NCBI GenBank assembly: GCA_045588655.1
Contig: JAZNEP010000028.1
Location: 1 to 64,000 of the forward strand
Direction of reading: 5' to 3'
Origin: SVFI01 sp045588655
GTDB taxonomy: Bacteria > Bacillota > Clostridia > Lachnospirales > Lachnospiraceae
DNA length: 64,000 nucleotides
The notes under the pieces were generated by a model. It saw nothing but the letters and a program-made list of their open reading frames with translations, searched no databases and was not told the DNA's origin. How positions within the stretch are numbered: position 1 is the first letter of the stretch; each line of letters begins with the position of its first letter. Both the position numbers and the translations under genes were made by a program. This document shows, piece by piece, positions 60,506 to 64,000 of this stretch.

Positions 60506-62135
60506 GCACACCTCCCGCTTTTGGGGCAGCCCCCTCTTTGTTAACCATCTTCGCGGTACACTTTTGATACAACAAATAAAATAACACACAGTATCCAAAT
60601 AGATACACAGAATAATAATACATAAACAACCTTGACGGTGCCGTCAAAAACACCAGTGGAACTTTTACCAGCACAGTCAGAACCATCACAAGCTCGACCC
60701 ATCTTCTTTTGCAGAGCAGTACTATACTCGTCACAAACAAAATCAAAATTGCAGGTATGGCGGAATATATCGCATCCGTCACCATAAGCTTTGTGCTATA
60801 GTTTTCTGCACTCCTTAGTTCTAATATTTTAATAACACCCGTTCTTATTTTGTTGTTCAGCGGCCGTGACAGCGGGTACGTCTGAAACACCTCATAATTC
60901 GCAATACCCTCTTTCACAAACAGCTCCGTCGTGTTTTCCAATAAATCCGAACTGTCTAAAAACGTCATCCATCGTTCTCTCAAGAAAACCTTTGGATACT
61001 TGACTACTAGTTTATAATATGCAGACTTAAACTCTGAAAACTGTTCTCTGGTATACGTTCTCTGAAACTCCGGCTCTCCCCAAAAAAGATTAATCCCGGA
61101 TTTCCCCTCCTTTGCTCCTCTCAGAGTGACCTCCACATTTACTACCTGATCAATCACCGTAAGAAGACGGACATCTTCAGAATCACCATTTCTGTCTGCT
61201 TCCTGCATCAGCGGCACCAGCGGAAGCACCACACTTGTCAATTCATACTGTTGTCCACTCGTGAGATTTTCGCCGATTTTTTGAGGAACAAATAAAATAA
61301 CACTTAGTATTATATAGCAAATAATTGGTTTCACATATTTACGTCCCTTACCGGCCAAAGAAAGCAACACCGGATAGGCCACAAGATAATAAATCGCCTC
61401 TGTTCTCCAAATTGTCACAACCGCAGCTAAGATGGTGACATAGCACCAATATCCCGTTGTTCTTTTAATCGCAACACTTACATCCTTTGCCAGATAAAAA
61501 AGCTCTGCGATAAGCAGCACTTCCAAAAAAGCGTAAAGACTCATACGAATCGGATAGAGATTCGAGTCCAAAACCGGCAACATCAAAAACGGCAGAAACA
61601 AAACAAATGTTTTTTTATTCTTTTCCTCTTTTCCACTTAGGCAAAGTGACACCATTCGTGCCACCGCCACGGAAATACATGCGCATTGCACAACAATCAC
61701 TCCTGCAGGAAACGGCAGAAGCATTAATGCCAGCACATAAAAAACAGTCGTTATATAATTTTGCCAAAAATGTGGGTATAGCTGAATCGAACTTGATAGA
61801 ATTCCAAATTCATCCATTCTCCAAATCCCCGGCCATGTAAGCACCAGCAATACCATCATAAGTGCCATATACCCTACAGCCACCTTGACGTTTCTACGAT
61901 CTGCCTGTTTCACTGCCCAAAAGATTCCCTGCCACAAAAAAACAAGAACCAATAGAAACACAGCTTTTACGCCGAACGTTTCTATTGTTCTTAGTGTATT
62001 TTTCATCGTTGATCCATCCAGTAGCACATACGTAAATATCAGCCGGTCAGTAAAAAAGCTGACAAAGAAGTGAACCATTGCCAGAATCAATGCTGCTTTA
62101 TTCAGTTTTTTCATCTTCTCTTTTACAGATATCAT
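60492..62135 (-). CDS. Multi-pass membrane protein of the glycan locus (DUF6020-like)
   Basis: This 547-residue protein has 11-12 helices. A conserved-looking segment between helices, TWPGIWRMDEFGILSSSIQLYPHFWQNYITTVFYVL, resembles DUF6020 proteins (from memory). Its acidic residue after the first helices recalls a GT-C active-site loop. Lipid-linked-glycan transfer is plausible but unproven. It stands between nucleotidyltransferase and glycosyltransferase genes. AGAGGT precedes the ATG. Confidence 0.72.
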   Translation of the reverse strand: MISVKEKMKKLNKAALILAMVHFFVSFFTDRLIFTYVLLDGSTMKNTLRTIETFGVKAVFLLVLVFLWQGIFWAVKQADRRNVKVAVGYMALMMVLLVLTWPGIWRMDEFGILSSSIQLYPHFWQNYITTVFYVLALMLLPFPAGVIVVQCACISVAVARMVSLCLSGKEEKNKKTFVLFLPFLMLPVLDSNLYPIRMSLYAFLEVLLIAELFYLAKDVSVAIKRTTGYWCYVTILAAVVTIWRTEAIYYLVAYPVLLSLAGKGRKYVKPIICYIILSVILFVPQKIGENLTSGQQYELTSVVLPLVPLMQEADRNGDSEDVRLLTVIDQVVNVEVTLRGAKEGKSGINLFWGEPEFQRTYTREQFSEFKSAYYKLVVKYPKVFLRERWMTFLDSSDLLENTTELFVKEGIANYEVFQTYPLSRPLNNKIRTGVIKILELRSAENYSTKLMVTDAIYSAIPAILILFVTSIVLLCKRRWVELVMVLTVLVKVPLVFLTAPSRLFMYYYSVYLFGYCVLFYLLYQKCTAKMVNKEGAAPKAGGVHESD

Positions 62136-62204
62136 CCGATAACCTCTGTCATTTCATTTTGTTTGATCCAGCTTCTTTCTGTCCTATATCTATGCCCTTT
62201 GGCT

Positions 62205-62936
62205 CTATGCTTTGTAAGTTTCAAGAAAGTAATTAAGCTCTTCCGGCGTCCCTAGTACATGTACCTTCTCATAATCCACGATAGAGATGCGCACATCTCC
62301 TCCTTTTGAAATCAAATAATTATACAGAGGCGCTACATATTTTTCACCTTTTTCCAGTTTTTCTTCGCTTGTATAGTATTCATTGTATAGTTCTTCGTAC
62401 AGACGACACGTTTTAAAATAGTATGCTCCCAGTGTGCAATTATCCGAAATACGAACCTTCTCACGCACCTCTACGACCTTACCAGTTTCATCCAATTTCG
62501 CAAAACTCCAATGATCTCCATCCGCGTGGAAACAAGGAATAAATCCATCTCCTGCAATCTGGTCCTCTTTCATTTCAAAGGCCTCCACATACGTATCGAT
62601 GTTGTAGATCATTAGTGCTGAATCCGGATCCCACGCTTCCTTTGCCAGCATGGCTGTTGTAGCCTGTCCATCTGTAAGGTAATCGATTCCGATTACTGTC
62701 ACATTGCCAATTCCTATCTTTTCACAAGTACTTTTAATAAAACCCTCTGCTTCATCTTCTTTTCTTACAACAAATATATAGTCATTTTCCGGATGTTGAA
62801 ATCCTTTCAAACTTTCCATTGACCATTCGAACAGAGTTTTTCCATGTGCCTCAATCTGATATTTCGGTACCTGATATCCTGCTTTTCTAAATCTGGAACC
62901 AAGTCCTGCCATTGTAATTAAAACTGTAAGTTTCAT
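62205..62936 (-). CDS. Sugar nucleotidyltransferase
   Basis: This 243-residue NTP-transferase-fold protein begins MKLTVLITMAGLGSRFRKAGYQVPKYQIEAHGKTLFEWSM, with GLGSRFRKAGY as the nucleotide-binding loop. It then has LMIYNIDTYVEAFEM (acidic) and SKGGDVRISIVDYEKVHVLGTPEEL. It probably activates a sugar-1-phosphate for the glycosyltransferases of this locus. The ATG at 62936 fits GGAGG better than the ATG two codons earlier. Confidence 0.82.
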   Translation of the reverse strand: MKLTVLITMAGLGSRFRKAGYQVPKYQIEAHGKTLFEWSMESLKGFQHPENDYIFVVRKEDEAEGFIKSTCEKIGIGNVTVIGIDYLTDGQATTAMLAKEAWDPDSALMIYNIDTYVEAFEMKEDQIAGDGFIPCFHADGDHWSFAKLDETGKVVEVREKVRISDNCTLGAYYFKTCRLYEELYNEYYTSEEKLEKGEKYVAPLYNYLISKGGDVRISIVDYEKVHVLGTPEELNYFLETYKA

Positions 62937-62970
62937 CTGCATTCCTCCGTATTGCCTACTTTCCTACTCT

Positions 62971-63648
62971 TTATATCGTAACCTCTCCATCATGTGCCAT
63001 GATAGAAGCACCAAACACGCTCTCAAGCTCCATCAAATCCTGCAACAGCTCCTGCTCTTTGCTTGTCTTAATATCCATGATAAGATCCAGACTTTCTTTA
63101 CTTACATTACGCGATTTTACTTTATTTTTCTTTGCATACTTCGCAACAATCTGCTGTATCTGTGGTTCCGCTTTGATACCTTCTGCATTCACAATCAAAA
63201 GCACACTTGCCTTTCCGGCCGGTGTCATTTCCAAAACAAACAAACCAATGGTAATAATGAGAGACGTCATCACCGCAATTTTGTACATCTGTGCTCCGCA
63301 GATAATACCTGCACCAATAGACCAGAACAGGAACATCAAATCCATCGGATCTTTGATTGCTGTACGAAAACGCACAATGGAAAGAGCACCCACCATACCG
63401 AGTGAAATCACGAGATTAGACTGCATTGCCAATATGATACTCGACGTAATCACTGCAATCAACGCAAGCGAAATATTAAAGGTCTTGGAATAATAAGTTT
63501 TCTTTGCCGCCACATAATATACAACAAAAATATATGCTGCAATCAGCGTTGTGAGCGCAAGTGTGACAAGAATTCGCGCAGTTGTAATATCTCCTCCGCT
63601 AAATCCCTGTAAAAATGATTTTTTAAAAATATCTGAGAATGTGTTCAT
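62971..63648 (-). CDS. DUF4956 membrane protein
   Basis: This 225-residue protein has four helices in its first 135 residues with the signature ISLGMVGALSIVRFRTAIKDPMDLMFLFWSIGAGIICG, and a ferredoxin-like cytoplasmic end. DUF4956 proteins are regularly encoded next to VTC-domain proteins; their role is unclear. Its ATG overlaps the VTC gene's stop (ATGA, 63645-63648), so the two are co-translated. Confidence 0.92.
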   Translation of the reverse strand: MNTFSDIFKKSFLQGFSGGDITTARILVTLALTTLIAAYIFVVYYVAAKKTYYSKTFNISLALIAVITSSIILAMQSNLVISLGMVGALSIVRFRTAIKDPMDLMFLFWSIGAGIICGAQMYKIAVMTSLIITIGLFVLEMTPAGKASVLLIVNAEGIKAEPQIQQIVAKYAKKNKVKSRNVSKESLDLIMDIKTSKEQELLQDLMELESVFGASIMAHDGEVTI

Positions 63649-64000
63649 GCCTTTTTCCTCTTTCTGCACAAATAATATTTTGAAAACGTAGTCTGCCGTA
63701 GATGTCCGATATCAAGCCTTTCCTTAATCAGCATCGGCAAAAACTCATCATACTTCACTTCCATCAGATGTACTCCGATCGGCAAAATCGGTTCCTTTCT
63801 CACATTTTTATCAAAAAAATGTGAAAAATCTGTGGAAGCAGCGATGTTTTTATCAAAGGTTACCCTGACATTTCCTCTGGGGTCTACGTAGGGGATACGA
63901 TCATATACGACCATAACCTTAGGCTGCATACGCCGCGTCTGCATCAATACAAGGAACCGTTTAAGGAGCTCCGGATAAGCCTCAAATATCTCCTGCTGCA
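63645..64000 (-). CDS. VTC-domain (polyphosphate-polymerase-like) protein, C-terminal part
   Basis: The open frame runs off the right edge. The visible C-terminal part shows RRMQPKVMVVYDRIPYVDP, NVRVTFDKNI and LMEVKYDEFLPMLIKERL, the pattern of the VTC catalytic tunnel domain that makes polyphosphate in yeast. Bacterial members often stand with DUF4956 and CotH-like genes. The rest of the protein is not in the window, so length and domains cannot be judged. Confidence 0.85.
   Translation of the reverse strand, partial: QQEIFEAYPELLKRFLVLMQTRRMQPKVMVVYDRIPYVDPRGNVRVTFDKNIAASTDFSHFFDKNVRKEPILPIGVHLMEVKYDEFLPMLIKERLDIGHLRQTTFSKYYLCRKRKKA

Overview
The window looks like chromosomal DNA of a low-GC, anaerobic Firmicute of the family Lachnospiraceae (Clostridium cluster XIVa). 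The first 348 bases are the 5' end of a 16S rRNA gene on the minus strand, and its first variable region reads as in that family. Clostridial-type genes agree: a PdaB-like deacetylase, a Csp-like subtilase, DUF2225/DUF2339/DUF975 proteins and strong AGGAGG ribosome sites. Nearly all genes lie on the minus strand, so the text below follows transcription from right to left where useful. No insertion sequence, prophage or CRISPR array was seen.

0-6.3 kb: one minus-strand series runs tsaE, tsaB, rimI, a small zinc-ribbon gene, rnz, a membrane protein, tsaD and ispD. It then meets a strong promoter that drives two tRNA-Ser genes and the rRNA operon. This is a tRNA-maturation neighbourhood (t6A modification, tRNA 3' processing). 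6.3-18.6 kb: a YcxB-like protein; a MacB-type ABC efflux operon behind a promoter with a palindromic operator; a riboflavin transporter under an FMN riboswitch; two small regulator/membrane-protein cassettes (XRE with a DUF2975-like protein, LytTR with DUF3021), each with inverted repeats at its promoter; tex; and three plus-strand genes, one a HEQEH-motif metalloprotease-like protein.

18.6-30.5 kb: a DUF2225 protein, glnS, a DUF2339 membrane protein, a GGDEF-EAL cyclic-di-GMP protein, guaB, and an ECF sigma/anti-sigma pair. 30.5-38.1 kb: a probable transcription unit of a membrane glycosyltransferase-like protein, hisC, a small exporter, a methyltransferase, hslO and nadE, preceded by a secreted coil-rich protein with a long structured leader. 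38.4-49.5 kb: thiN, azlCD, a PdaB-like deacetylase, an FN3-M15 peptidase, a FAD-dependent oxidoreductase of the UDP-galactopyranose-mutase-like type, two very large unidentified membrane proteins and a divergent lspA.

49.6-64 kb: a Csp-like protease, an unusual ClpX with a long acidic N-terminal extension, HtrA, and then an exopolysaccharide or cell-wall glycopolymer locus: glycosyltransferases, a polyprenyl glycosylphosphotransferase, an LCP ligase, a nucleotidyltransferase, DUF4956 and the end of a VTC-domain polyphosphate-polymerase-like gene. Two intrinsic terminators in this stretch sit directly before the start codon of the next gene, which suggests attenuated read-through. No clearly new defence or mobile system was found. 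The most unusual items are the ClpX variant, those terminator/start junctions, the nadE 3' end running antisense to its neighbour, and several promoter-linked palindromes without an assigned regulator.
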